Shown: positions 32,584-42,111 of the stretch, one piece after another | Numbering within the stretch: the first letter of the stretch is position 1 | Layout: each line of letters opens with the position of its first letter | Assembly: GCA_003385635.1 (NCBI GenBank) | Contig: QQUY01000001.1 | Coordinates: 2,023,001-2,087,000 of the forward strand | Origin: Acidobacteriota bacterium | Lineage (GTDB): Bacteria > Acidobacteriota > Blastocatellia > Pyrinomonadales > Pyrinomonadaceae | Length of the DNA: 64,000 bases | Direction: 5' to 3' | The notes under the pieces: model-generated | Databases searched by the model: none | What the model saw: the letters and a program-made list of their open reading frames with translations, nothing else | Told to the model about the DNA's origin: nothing | Position numbers and translations under genes: made by a program

Positions 32584-35439
32584 ATGACCCACAAGCCTTC
32601 ATTCATAGAATCTATCGCCGAGAAGCTAGGCATAATAGAGGATCTCCACCCGGAAGCTTTTGAAGGTCTTCCGAGGCTCACCGAACCGGGCGATCTTACT
32701 AACTACCCGCCGCCGGACAAATGGGACGATTGGACCGAGTACGAAGCAAAGAGCGGTCTGAAGCGCGAGAGGCGCAACTATCAGATAGTCCCAACCTCCT
32801 GCTTCAACTGCGAAGCGGGATGCGGCCTCCTTTCCTATATCGACAAGGAAACGATGGAGGTCCGAAAATTCGAGGGCAATCCATACCACCCGGGCAGCCG
32901 CGGCAGGAACTGTGCAAAGGGTCCTGCGACTATCAACCAGATCAACGACGTCGACCGAATTCTTTATCCACTGAAACGCGACGGCGAGCGCGGATCAGGA
33001 AAATGGAAGCGCGTCTCGTGGGACGAGGCCCTTGACGATATCGCATCAAAGATCCGTGAGGCGCTGAAAGAAGACCGCCGCAACGAGGTCGTCTATCATG
33101 TCGGACGTCCGGGCCACGAAGGATTTATGGACCGCGTCCTGCAGTCGTGGGGAGTCGACGGCCACAACAGCCATACCAACATATGCTCCGCGGGCGCGCG
33201 CTTCGGTTACGCGATCTGGCACGGAGCAGATCGTCCCTCGCCCGACCACGCAAACGCTCGTTTTATCCTCCTGATCTCGGCGCACCTGGAGTCGGGCCAT
33301 TATTTCAATCCGCACGCGCAACGCATCATCGAGGGCCTTATGAACGGCGCAAAAATGGCCGTGATGGACCCGAGGCTCTCGAACACCGCTTCGATGGCGG
33401 ACTACTGGATGCCGACCTATCCGGGCAGCGAGGCGGCCGTTCTTCTCGCGATGGCTAAGATCATCCTCGACGAAGGCCTGTACAACCGCGACTTCCTCTA
33501 CAACTGGGTCAACTGGCGTGAAAGCCTCAAAGAGCTCAACCCTTCGGCGGATGTGACGTTCGAGAACTTCATCGAGGAAATGAAGAAGCTTTATGCCGAA
33601 TACACGCCGGAGTTCGCTCAGAAGGAGAGCGGAGCCGATCCGGAGATGATCGTCGATGTCGCGCGGAAGATCGGCGAGGCTGGCTCTCGTTTTTCGACTC
33701 ATAACTGGCGGAGCGCCGGAAGCGGAAACCTGGGAGGCTGGGCGGTCTCTAGATGCCTTCATTTTTTGAACGTGCTTACGGGAAGCGTTGGAACGGTGGG
33801 AGGCACGATGCCTTCGGCGTGGAACAAGTTCAAGCCAAAGGGCTTTTCAACTCCGCCTGCGCAGAAGTTCTGGAATACGCTCCACTTCCCCGACGAGTAC
33901 CCTCTTGCTCATTACGAAATGAGCTTTCTTCTTCCGCATTTCCTGAAAGAGGGCCGTGGAAAACTGGCGGTCTATTTCACACGCGTTTTCAATCCCGTTT
34001 GGACCTACCCTGATGGATTCGTTTGGATGGAGGCGCTTTCGGACGAGTCGAAAGTAGGTTTATCGATCGCTTTAACGCCTACCTGGAACGAGACTGCTTA
34101 CTTTTCGGACTACGTCCTCCCGATGGGCCATTCGAGCGAGCGCCACGACCTGATCAGCTACGAAACGCATTCCGGAAAATGGATAGGTTTCCGCCAGCCT
34201 GTTCTACGTGAGGCAAGACGGAAGATGGGCGAAGAGGTCGAATTCACCTACGAGGCCAACCCGGGCGAGGTGTGGGAAGAGGATGAGTTCTGGATCGAGC
34301 TCTCGTGGCGTATCGATCCGGACGGATCGCTCGGCGTCCGCGAACACTTCAATTCACCGTACCGTCCCGGCGAGAAGATAACCATCGAAGAGTATTACCG
34401 ATTCATTTTCGAGAACACGAAAGGGCTACCGGAAAAGGCGGCAGAGGAGGGACTTGAGCCGCTTGAATACATGCGGAAATATGGTGCCTTTGAGGTCGAA
34501 AGCTCGACCTACGGAGTTCATCTTCACGAGCTATCGGGCGATGTGCTTGAAGGCGCCGAAACGATCAGCGAGACTGGTGAGATACGAAAAGACGGCAAGG
34601 TGATCGGGATCTCGATTGACGGAAAGCCGCACCAGGGATTCGGGACCCCCTCGCGCCGGCAGGAGTTCTTCTCGCAGACTCTGAAAGACTGGGGCTGGCC
34701 GGAGTACAAGACGCCGACTTACATCAAAAGCCACATCCACCGCGAGAACCTGAAGGACGACGAGATCGTTCTCGTCCCAACGTTCCGCCTTCCTACGCTG
34801 ATCCACTCACGCTCCGGAAACGCCAAGTGGCTTGCCGAGATCGCAAACCGCAATCCGCTCTGGATGCACCCGGAAGACGCGAAAAAGTGGGGCGTGAAGA
34901 CGAACGACCTGGTCCGCGTAACGACGGACATCGGCTTTTTTGTTAACAAGGCGTGGGTCACAGAAGGAATGAAACCAGGCGTCGTCGCGTGCTCCCATCA
35001 CCTCGGAAGATGGCGGCGGCCGCAAGACGGATCGAACAACCGTTGGGCTTCGAACCTTGTGAAGATCGAGAACGATGGGAAGGGCGGCTGGAAGATGCGT
35101 GTTGAAGAGAGCATAAAGCGTTCGAAATCTGACGACCCTGATACCGAGCGAATCTTCTGGTCAGACGGCGGCGTTCATCAGAACATCACATTCCCCGTTC
35201 ATCCGGACCCGATCAGCGGAATGCATTGCTGGCATCAGCGCGTCCGTGTCGAGAAGGCTCACGATGACGATCAGTACGGCGATGTTTTTGTGGATACCGA
35301 GAAATCGATGGCGAACTATCGCGAGTGGCTTAAGATGGCGCGTCCCGCTCCGGGCCCCGGCGGTCTTCGAAGACCGCTTTGGTTGGCCAGACCGCTCAGG
35401 CCTGTCGAGGAGATGTTCTATCTCGGAAGTGAATCGTGA
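32584..35439 (+). CDS. Molybdopterin oxidoreductase, catalytic subunit (CISM family)
   Basis: A 951-residue member of the DMSO-reductase superfamily, expected to bind bis-MGD molybdenum or tungsten. Cysteines 73, 76, 80 and 110 (CFNCEAGC and GRNCAKG) form the [4Fe-4S] ligand set. Cys201 in HTNICSAGARFGYA lies where the metal ligand is expected, suggesting a Cys-ligated enzyme like polysulfide/thiosulfate reductases, but this needs alignment. The C-terminal MGD-binding domain (about 725-870) has TDIGFFVNKAWVTEGMKPGV. There is no twin-arginine signal; the N-terminus is MTHKPSFIESIAEKLG. With the fused ferredoxin-NrfD upstream it should form a membrane-attached, cytosol-facing, quinone-linked enzyme. 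The substrate is unknown. Confidence 0.9.
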   Translation: MTHKPSFIESIAEKLGIIEDLHPEAFEGLPRLTEPGDLTNYPPPDKWDDWTEYEAKSGLKRERRNYQIVPTSCFNCEAGCGLLSYIDKETMEVRKFEGNPYHPGSRGRNCAKGPATINQINDVDRILYPLKRDGERGSGKWKRVSWDEALDDIASKIREALKEDRRNEVVYHVGRPGHEGFMDRVLQSWGVDGHNSHTNICSAGARFGYAIWHGADRPSPDHANARFILLISAHLESGHYFNPHAQRIIEGLMNGAKMAVMDPRLSNTASMADYWMPTYPGSEAAVLLAMAKIILDEGLYNRDFLYNWVNWRESLKELNPSADVTFENFIEEMKKLYAEYTPEFAQKESGADPEMIVDVARKIGEAGSRFSTHNWRSAGSGNLGGWAVSRCLHFLNVLTGSVGTVGGTMPSAWNKFKPKGFSTPPAQKFWNTLHFPDEYPLAHYEMSFLLPHFLKEGRGKLAVYFTRVFNPVWTYPDGFVWMEALSDESKVGLSIALTPTWNETAYFSDYVLPMGHSSERHDLISYETHSGKWIGFRQPVLREARRKMGEEVEFTYEANPGEVWEEDEFWIELSWRIDPDGSLGVREHFNSPYRPGEKITIEEYYRFIFENTKGLPEKAAEEGLEPLEYMRKYGAFEVESSTYGVHLHELSGDVLEGAETISETGEIRKDGKVIGISIDGKPHQGFGTPSRRQEFFSQTLKDWGWPEYKTPTYIKSHIHRENLKDDEIVLVPTFRLPTLIHSRSGNAKWLAEIANRNPLWMHPEDAKKWGVKTNDLVRVTTDIGFFVNKAWVTEGMKPGVVACSHHLGRWRRPQDGSNNRWASNLVKIENDGKGGWKMRVEESIKRSKSDDPDTERIFWSDGGVHQNITFPVHPDPISGMHCWHQRVRVEKAHDDDQYGDVFVDTEKSMANYREWLKMARPAPGPGGLRRPLWLARPLRPVEEMFYLGSES

Positions 35440-35835
35440 ATGGTGAATCGATAATTGTTAATTGAGAATTGTTAATTGGCTGTTGTTTAGATCAGGGCTT
35501 GCCCTGCATTCGGGGCAAAGCGCCACCTCGGCAAATTGTTGATCCTCTATCAGTTACCCCCTGCTTCAGCTGGGGGTCCAACGGAAAGTCTCATTCTTCG
35601 CCGGCTTCAGCCGGCTTTTTCTTTAGGGCTGAAGTCCTCGTTTTTTCTTCGACGAGTAGCGGCGGTGTATCCTAGCCGTGCGCTTTAGCGCACGGACCGT
35701 TTCCCCAAACCCCGATCCAGCCGCATAGCGGCGTCATATTTGTAAGTCGCTACGCGACTGGAATGTCATTTCGCCCTTGCTCCGTGGGCTGAAGCCCACG
35801 GCTAGGCTCAGATCATCGCATCGCGATGGGACCGA
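35440..35835. repeat. Composite repeat mosaic, downstream side of the TonB receptor gene
   Basis: This 411-base gap has no gene. It is a mosaic of short modules: attgttaattg words, gttgtttagatcaggg, gccggcttcagccggc, gacgagtagcggcggtg, tagccgtgcgctttagcg, ccgatccagccgcatagcgg and ccgtgggctgaagcccacgg. Many of the same modules recur at 39130-39612 on the other side of the receptor gene, including a segment of about 65 bases with one mismatch (about 35672-35737 against 39519-39584). Confidence 0.7.
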
Positions 35836-35850
35836 CTGGAAATTGAATCT

Positions 35851-38800
35851 CTAGAAACTGAACCTGAAACCAAACCTCACGCTTCTCGGGGCCTGAAACC
35901 GGTTGGAGAGGTTGAAGTCACCCCTAACGCCCTGCGAGCCGATGTAATTTTCAACGTACTGCCGCAACCCGCCCCCATTGAACAGGTTGATGTAGACCTG
36001 CCCCTGATCGAGACACGTCGCACAGCCGTTGCTCATCAACAATGAGGAATTGAAACTGGCCGCGCTAATGCTCGTCTGCCGGGCAAGCTCGTTCTCCTCG
36101 TCAAAAACATTCAGAATTTCGGTGGAAAACTCCAGCCGATATCTGTCGATGCTTCCCAGCCGAATCGAATACGATATACGAAAATCGGTCTCGGTGAATG
36201 CCTCGGTCCTGCCAAGATCTCCGCGTTCGTAGAGCACTGAAGTCTCGAGACCGTAAAGCGTGTAGAACGTCGTCAAGGGCGTGCCGCTCTGAGCGGTTGT
36301 GAACCCTGATAGCTGTAGCTGGTTTGTTCTGCCGAAATAGAACGTGTACCCGCCAAATGCCTTTAAGACGTGCGGACGGTCCAAAGGCAATGGCCCGTCG
36401 TCCACATCCCCGTCCGCCGTATATCCCGAAGAAGGCAGATCGAAAATCCGCGTGACATTTGGCGCGATTCGTCCTTGCTCATCGGAGCCTGCAAGTCCCG
36501 AATAGTTTCCACGGAGACTGCTCAAGGTATAGGAGATATCAAAGAAATATCCGTTTGCGTACGACCGCCCAATTCCCACTTCCAGACCGTTGTAAGTTCG
36601 CTTGGGTTTCGGACATTGCAGGCCCGCCGATATCGTCACCTCGCACGGAATGCCTTTTCCGGGATTTGAAATCGAGAATGCCGTGGATCCCTGATTATTG
36701 AACCAGGTGAGATCCTCGATCACATTCTCAATGTCTTTTCGGACGTATCGAGCACGCACCGCAAAACCGCCGTCAAAAACGTGTTCTGCTCCCGTTTCGA
36801 AAACATCGTGACGCGTCGGCCGCAGGTCCGTGTCGATCAAAGGCGGCGGCGGGAACGGATTTGGCTGAAACCCGAAAAAGAGCCCAAGCCGGCAAACCGA
36901 GTAGCCCGTCGGGTTTGAGATCGGACACTCCGACGTGAAGTCATCGGTTGAACTGCCCAGAATGTTCGAATAGGTGTAATCCGTGTACGCAGCGCCCCTC
37001 GACGGAAGGATCTCGAAGTAGTCCCTCGCAAACATACCGAAACCTATGTTTTCGGGCGCGTAGTACCTGAGGCTGTCAAAATATCGCCCGAAGGCAGCGT
37101 AGATCCGGGTCTTTCCGTCCGCGAACGGATCTAGAGCGATTCCGATCCTCGGGCTGATCTTCTCATCCCAGCCAAATTCGATAGCTTCCGTATCAGCGAA
37201 CGCCGGAACATTCTCGGACCCAAATCTGAGTCCTAGATCGAGAGTCACACGGTCGCTTATCTGCCAGGAATCCTGGACGTACAGCGCATGTTCATTGCCG
37301 TTGACGTCCGAACGGTTACCAAACCTCTGTATTAATCCCGAACCCAGATTTCCGTCCGTCGGAGTGATAGGGACAAACGTCGAGATCGGGAGGTTGTAAT
37401 AAAGAACAATGAACCCTGTGTCGATGTAGCCATCTTCGGCTTGACGTTCAAGGCGGTCGTAGTTGTACCCAAAGCGGATTAAGTGCCTTCCTAGTCCTCT
37501 TAGGCCCGCGATACCGGCTTCAGCTGCAAACGAGGTCCGTGACGAAGCATCAGCTCGTTCGGTTGCGTTCGGCCCCGTAGCGAATCCGGGAAAGCAATTC
37601 GAGCCCGGTACATTCTGAGGCTGGCCTGCGGTAGAACAAAGGTACCTTGTTTCGCCGCCGATTCCGTAAGAATCAAGCTTGTCGTTCAGGAACGATCGGC
37701 CTGCCCTTCCGGATAGAAAGAAGTTGTCGTTGACCGACCAAAATACATTCCCGGCGATCAAACTCGAATTGCTCCTCCCGCCCCTTGTCGCAAGAAATTC
37801 AGCGCCGGACAAGCCGTTCCCCGATGGCGGAACACTGAACAGGCCGCTTTCGGGAAAAGGAAGCCCGCCGTCCTGAACTACTGGATTCCAAAGGAATCGC
37901 ACGTCCGCACGAAATCCCCTGAAAGGCGATGCGTCAACTCGCGCAAGCGCGAATTCCCTTTTGACAGTCTGGTCGTATTCGATCGTCTCTAAAACGTTTC
38001 TGTTCTGGAACGGCGTGTCATAGTAGTCGATCGTTCTGGTCGTTTTTTGTATGAGGGGTGAGTAAGAAGCCAGAAATACTAGCTTTTCTTTTATCAGCGG
38101 ACCGCTGACAAACCCGTGTGGGAAGTAGCCGTTCGTTTCGTCCTTGTTTGGCGTGAAGTATTCGACCTGTCCCGGACTCGTACCAAAAGCGTTCAGGATC
38201 GGACGGGCGTCCCCGCTAAGAGATCCCGGCGAGAACGACAACCCTAGATCGGCGTGCCAGTCAGAAGTCCCACCTCTGGTGATCACGTTTATACTGCCGC
38301 CGAGCGAGCCCGGGAATCTCGCCGCGGGCTCTCTCGATACGACACTCACTTCCTGAAGAAGCGAAAGCGGGAGGTCGTAGTTCACATTGAATTCCCCGGT
38401 TACCGGATTGGTCACTTCGTGGCCGTCGATATAGATCGTGTTGTCGGGCTGAGTTGACCCGTCGATCGATATCCCGCCGGCCAAGATTTCGTCGCGCGTG
38501 GAAGGCGCAGTGTCGAGGAGAGATCTGTATGAGGGCGAGGAAGGGAGACGCCCGCCCTGGGTACTCCAAACCGTCGAAGCTGGCTTCGTCGAGTCTCCAG
38601 GAGAGACATTATAGTCAATGGTCGCAGCATCCGGCCCTAGAAATACAAATGCATCTTTCATCGAACCGGAAACCACAAGCACTGTCGTCCACCAAGGTTG
38701 GAATCCGTTCGCATCAGCTTCAACTCGATACAGGCCAACCGGAACGTCTGTGAACTCGGCTATCCCTTTGCTGTCAGTATCGCCGTAAACTGAGAGTGGT

Positions 38801-38982
38801 ACTGATTTCGCCTCAGGAAGGAGCCTCACGGTCGCACCTGGTATCGGCGCACCCTGAAGATCCATTACATTTACAGCAACTCGCCCCGTCGTCGCCTGGC
38901 CATGGGCGGCGATCACTGAAAATGAAGCACACGTGATTGCAATAAGAATCGTAACAGCGACAACTCGATAATCCCGCATCAT
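35851..38982 (-). CDS. TonB-dependent receptor-like outer-membrane protein with carboxypeptidase-regulatory domain (Oar-like)
   Basis: A 1043-residue outer-membrane protein. After a signal peptide (VVAVTILIAITCASFSVIAAHG) comes a carboxypeptidase-regulatory-like beta sandwich (about 32-110: VAVNVMDLQGAPIPGATVRLLP). A plug-like region follows (about 155-235) with IDGHEVTNPV and LGGSINVITRGGT, then a long barrel ending in RSVRFGFRFSF, with the terminal Phe recognised by the BAM machinery. This architecture is strongly expanded in Acidobacteria. The cargo is unknown; there is no obvious TonB box, and no neighbouring transporter or carbohydrate-active gene points to a substrate. It is bracketed by related repeat mosaics. 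Confidence 0.88.
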   Translation of the reverse strand: MMRDYRVVAVTILIAITCASFSVIAAHGQATTGRVAVNVMDLQGAPIPGATVRLLPEAKSVPLSVYGDTDSKGIAEFTDVPVGLYRVEADANGFQPWWTTVLVVSGSMKDAFVFLGPDAATIDYNVSPGDSTKPASTVWSTQGGRLPSSPSYRSLLDTAPSTRDEILAGGISIDGSTQPDNTIYIDGHEVTNPVTGEFNVNYDLPLSLLQEVSVVSREPAARFPGSLGGSINVITRGGTSDWHADLGLSFSPGSLSGDARPILNAFGTSPGQVEYFTPNKDETNGYFPHGFVSGPLIKEKLVFLASYSPLIQKTTRTIDYYDTPFQNRNVLETIEYDQTVKREFALARVDASPFRGFRADVRFLWNPVVQDGGLPFPESGLFSVPPSGNGLSGAEFLATRGGRSNSSLIAGNVFWSVNDNFFLSGRAGRSFLNDKLDSYGIGGETRYLCSTAGQPQNVPGSNCFPGFATGPNATERADASSRTSFAAEAGIAGLRGLGRHLIRFGYNYDRLERQAEDGYIDTGFIVLYYNLPISTFVPITPTDGNLGSGLIQRFGNRSDVNGNEHALYVQDSWQISDRVTLDLGLRFGSENVPAFADTEAIEFGWDEKISPRIGIALDPFADGKTRIYAAFGRYFDSLRYYAPENIGFGMFARDYFEILPSRGAAYTDYTYSNILGSSTDDFTSECPISNPTGYSVCRLGLFFGFQPNPFPPPPLIDTDLRPTRHDVFETGAEHVFDGGFAVRARYVRKDIENVIEDLTWFNNQGSTAFSISNPGKGIPCEVTISAGLQCPKPKRTYNGLEVGIGRSYANGYFFDISYTLSSLRGNYSGLAGSDEQGRIAPNVTRIFDLPSSGYTADGDVDDGPLPLDRPHVLKAFGGYTFYFGRTNQLQLSGFTTAQSGTPLTTFYTLYGLETSVLYERGDLGRTEAFTETDFRISYSIRLGSIDRYRLEFSTEILNVFDEENELARQTSISAASFNSSLLMSNGCATCLDQGQVYINLFNGGGLRQYVENYIGSQGVRGDFNLSNRFQAPRSVRFGFRFSF

Positions 38983-39129
38983 GAGATCTCCAATCTGAAG
39001 ACTAAGAGCCCTATTTCCGAGTTTTCGGATTTTTTACGGCGTTTCGTTCAGAATCGGGGAGATCCAAAGCCGTAAACGGGGAGTTTGCAACGTTAGCCGG
39101 ATTGATGTGCAAAGAGCGAGCCAGAAGCT

Positions 39130-39612
39130 TGTTAGTGAATTGAGAATTGGGAATTGGGAATTGAGAATGGTGAATTGTTAATTGTGATTTGGGTGTTGTT
39201 TAGATCAGGACTTGCCGTGTATTCGGCACAAAAAGCCATGTCGGCAGACTATTGATTCCCCATCAATTGCCCCTCGCTTTAGCGGGGGGATCGTTGGCGC
39301 ATCCCCAAAAGCAGCCGGCTTTAGCCGGCACTCTCCGGGGCTAAAGCCCCGTGTTCTATATCGTCCGTCTTCCATCCCCCGGCTAAAGCCTGGGGCAACT
39401 GATGTTGTTCGCCCGTGCTCCGTGGGCTGAAGCCCACGGCTAAACTCAGATAATCGCTACGCGATGGGTATTCAAGATCTTCTTCGGTGGTTCTCTTCGA
39501 CGCGTAGCGGCGGTGTTTCTTAGCCGTGCGCTTTAGCACACGGACCGTTTCCCCAAACCCCGATCCAGCCGCATAGCGGCGTCATTTCCCAATAAGTCGC
39601 TACACTGCCAAC
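39130..39612. repeat. Composite repeat mosaic, upstream side of the TonB receptor gene
   Basis: Part of a 654-base gap (38983-39636) with no supported gene. Modules in order: gaattgggaattgggaattg-type words, gttgtttagatcaggac, cctcgctttagcggggg, gccggctttagccggc, ggggctaaagcccc, ccgtgggctgaagcccacgg, tcgctacgcgatggg, gcgtagcggcggtg, tagccgtgcgctttagca and ccgatccagccgcatagcgg. Compared with 35440-35835, the module set is shared but the order is partly changed. 38983-39129 should hold the receptor promoter; I see no clear hexamers. Confidence 0.7.
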
Positions 39613-39636
39613 GAGTCCCTATAGACGCAGGATTTT

Positions 39637-41853
39637 CTAAGAAACCGCTGGTCGCTGCGGATTCGGCCAACGATCTGCCAAACCTGGATTTCCGTGAGAT
39701 CCAACTGTGAATCCGGTGTTGAGCAACTCTGCAACCTCGGATAACGCCAATGGCTTCGAGAAAAGGTACCCTTGTCCGAACTCGCATCCCAAAGCCCGCA
39801 AGTGGTCCATCTGATCAGCGGTTTCGATCCCTTCAGCGATCACGTCCAGATCCAGGGTTTTTGCCATCGCCACGATCGTGGCCACGAGTTTCCCGTTTCC
39901 TGTCTCACTGCCGATCCCAGATACGAACGAACGGTCGATCTTTAGTGTCGATACCGGAAACCGGTGAAGATAGCTCAGTGAAGAATATCCGGTTCCGAAG
40001 TCGTCGATCGATACGCGAACGCCCATCCCGCGTATCCTCATCAGCGCCTCGATGGCTGTCTCGGCATTGTCCATTACCGCGCTTTCCGTGATCTCAAGCT
40101 TCAATTGGGAAGCCGCAATCCCGGTCGAATCGAGCACTTCCTTAATATGTTCCAGTATGTCCGGATCCGCGAAATGCCTGCCCGACAAGTTGACACTGAT
40201 AAAGAGCGGAGAATCGGGTAGATACTCTTGTGTCCAATCCGCAGTGCGTTGACAAGCCTCTTTAAGGATCCATCGTGTCAGCGGTACGATAAGGCCCGTA
40301 GATTCGCAGACAGGCACAAACTCGACAGGCGAAACGAACCCTCTAACCGGATGGTTCCACCGGACAAGCGCTTCTAGGCCGCTGATAGCGAGAGTTTCCA
40401 GATCGACTATCGGCTGATAGTTAAGCATGAGTTCGTTGTTTTCGATCGCCTGACGCACGTCCGTTTCTATCTCGAGTTGTTTCACCGCGTACTCGTGCAT
40501 CGCTTTGTCGAACACCACGAAGGGTTTCTTGGATTCCTTTGCGTGATACATAGCTATGTCCGAGTCCCGGATGACCTCCTCGGCACTGTCGTACCCACCT
40601 TCGCAGATAACTATCCCGATACTCACTCCAGTGTAGATCTGCTTTTCGTCGATCTCTACCGGACGTGCTATCGCTTCAGCTATGGAGGAAGCGAACGATT
40701 CGGCAGCCTCGTACGACTCCGGTCGCTCGAGGATCACGCCGAACTCGTCGCCTCCTAAGCGAGAGACCACTTTCCTACCGCATTCAAGAGTTTCGAGGCG
40801 GTTCGCGATCCGTTTCAGATACTGGTCGCCGAACGAATGGCCGAAGCTGTCGTTAATCCTTTTGAACCGGTTCAGATCCAGGAACAGGACCGCAAAATGT
40901 TTTCCGGTACCTGACCGGCGGGAAGCCAGCAGTTCGCCGATACGTTTTCTGAAGTAATTCCGGTTCGGAAGGCCGGTCAACGAATCGTGAAACGCGGCGT
41001 GCCGGAATTTTTCCCTGCTCTTTCGCAGCGCGACCTCGGCCTTGTCCTTTTGTGCGACGTGATGTTCCAGTTCCTCGACGTGCCTTTCGGCTTGTTCCGC
41101 TCTTTCCCTTTCTACCTGCTCGGCTTTGGCCGAAGTCTTCTTGACGTCGGTAACGTACCGCCAGAAGGTGAAGTAGATGAGTCCGGCAGTCGCGAGCCCG
41201 ATGCCCACCAAGAGGGAATTGAAACTATAGATCGCAGTAGCAATGAGACCGGCGAAAAATGCTGCGGTCAAATACAGAATCAGGCCGTTCAGACAATTGA
41301 GATACCAGACTTCCCAGAGCGACCGTCCAGTCTTCAGGGACGTAAACAGAGTGACAAGAACAGAGTTCGTAAGAAAGAGCGTCAGTGCTAAAAATGCTAG
41401 CGTGACGGCCAGGCCGGAGGCGTCGCCGGCGCTGGTCAAAACTTCGGGCGCTCCGATGATCAGTTCTGCGGCCTTTACGGTTGCATAAGTCGAGATCGCG
41501 GCGATCGCGCCATTGAGCAGAATCGTCCGGGTTGTAATGTTGATCCCGCGCTTCTTGAAACTTGCTGATGCTGTGATCGATTCAGCGAAAGCCAGGAGGG
41601 TGGCTATCTCGAGGCCATAGAGAATGATAGCCAGAAAGACCAGTATGTCCGATACGGTGATGTGTACTTTCACCCTGGGTAGCTGGATCTGGGCAAAGGT
41701 ACTGAATATCAAAGTTGCCGAGACTATGACGAACAAACGTCCGTCGACGGAAGCTACCGGAAACGAGTACACGGATGCCCCGAGCGCCGCGAGAGAGAAT
41801 GCGAACGCCCCGATATAGGCAATGTCTAGTCGATTCTTCAATCTGTCTTTCAC
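39637..41853 (-). CDS. Membrane GGDEF-EAL protein (cyclic di-GMP turnover)
   Basis: A 738-residue protein with an N-terminal membrane module of about seven or eight helices (1-235), a coiled coil (about 240-285), a GGDEF domain (285-450) and an EAL domain (460-705). The diguanylate cyclase motif is intact (RLGGDEFGV, 365-373), and the EAL motif is intact (GLEALVRWNHP, Glu494-Leu496), as are DDFGTGYSSL and LKIDRSFV of the phosphodiesterase. Both activities are therefore possible, with one perhaps dominant. No I-site RxxD is evident just before GGDEF (residues VVSRL). The sensor module looks like a MASE-type membrane domain, unnamed here. The end of the gene overlaps the border of the repeat region. 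Confidence 0.92.
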   Translation of the reverse strand: MKDRLKNRLDIAYIGAFAFSLAALGASVYSFPVASVDGRLFVIVSATLIFSTFAQIQLPRVKVHITVSDILVFLAIILYGLEIATLLAFAESITASASFKKRGINITTRTILLNGAIAAISTYATVKAAELIIGAPEVLTSAGDASGLAVTLAFLALTLFLTNSVLVTLFTSLKTGRSLWEVWYLNCLNGLILYLTAAFFAGLIATAIYSFNSLLVGIGLATAGLIYFTFWRYVTDVKKTSAKAEQVERERAEQAERHVEELEHHVAQKDKAEVALRKSREKFRHAAFHDSLTGLPNRNYFRKRIGELLASRRSGTGKHFAVLFLDLNRFKRINDSFGHSFGDQYLKRIANRLETLECGRKVVSRLGGDEFGVILERPESYEAAESFASSIAEAIARPVEIDEKQIYTGVSIGIVICEGGYDSAEEVIRDSDIAMYHAKESKKPFVVFDKAMHEYAVKQLEIETDVRQAIENNELMLNYQPIVDLETLAISGLEALVRWNHPVRGFVSPVEFVPVCESTGLIVPLTRWILKEACQRTADWTQEYLPDSPLFISVNLSGRHFADPDILEHIKEVLDSTGIAASQLKLEITESAVMDNAETAIEALMRIRGMGVRVSIDDFGTGYSSLSYLHRFPVSTLKIDRSFVSGIGSETGNGKLVATIVAMAKTLDLDVIAEGIETADQMDHLRALGCEFGQGYLFSKPLALSEVAELLNTGFTVGSHGNPGLADRWPNPQRPAVS

Positions 41854-42049
41854 CGGAAGAAGGACCGATACGGATTGAGAGCAGGAACTGGATTGAATGA
41901 AAAAGTGACGTGGCGAGGGGACGGCCGTATGGGGTCGTGGCCGGGAATTGCTTCCTGAATAAGTATATGGAATTACAGGCCTTTATGTCCAGAGAATTAC
42001 TCCTGAGGACGTTGCCCGACTTTCTGTAGGAAGGAAGAAAGCATAAAGG

Positions 42050-42087
42050 AAAGGACCACGCAGGTGTAACCCTTCGTGGTCCTTTTT
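42050..42087. terminator. Hairpin terminator after the S8 protease gene
   Basis: An 11-bp perfect stem, AAAGGACCACG with CGTGGTCCTTT, and a 14-base loop. It lies between the S8 gene (ends 42112) and the GGDEF-EAL gene, both on the minus strand. The minus-side T stretch is interrupted (CCTTTCCTTT); the plus side has five Ts. Confidence 0.7.
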
Positions 42088-42111
42088 AAGCGGTTGCGAG
42101 CAGTTGCGTTC

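Noticed and set aside
33046-33762. 238-residue minus-strand ORF in the molybdopterin gene
   Set aside because: Shadow of the oxidoreductase; no recognisable features or ribosome binding site.
38983-39129. Riboswitch upstream of the TonB receptor gene
   Set aside because: I found no cobalamin, TPP or other conserved riboswitch core in this leader.
35440-39612. Transposon or IS element around the TonB gene
   Set aside because: No transposase or integrase ORF is present, and the repeats are mosaics rather than defined termini.
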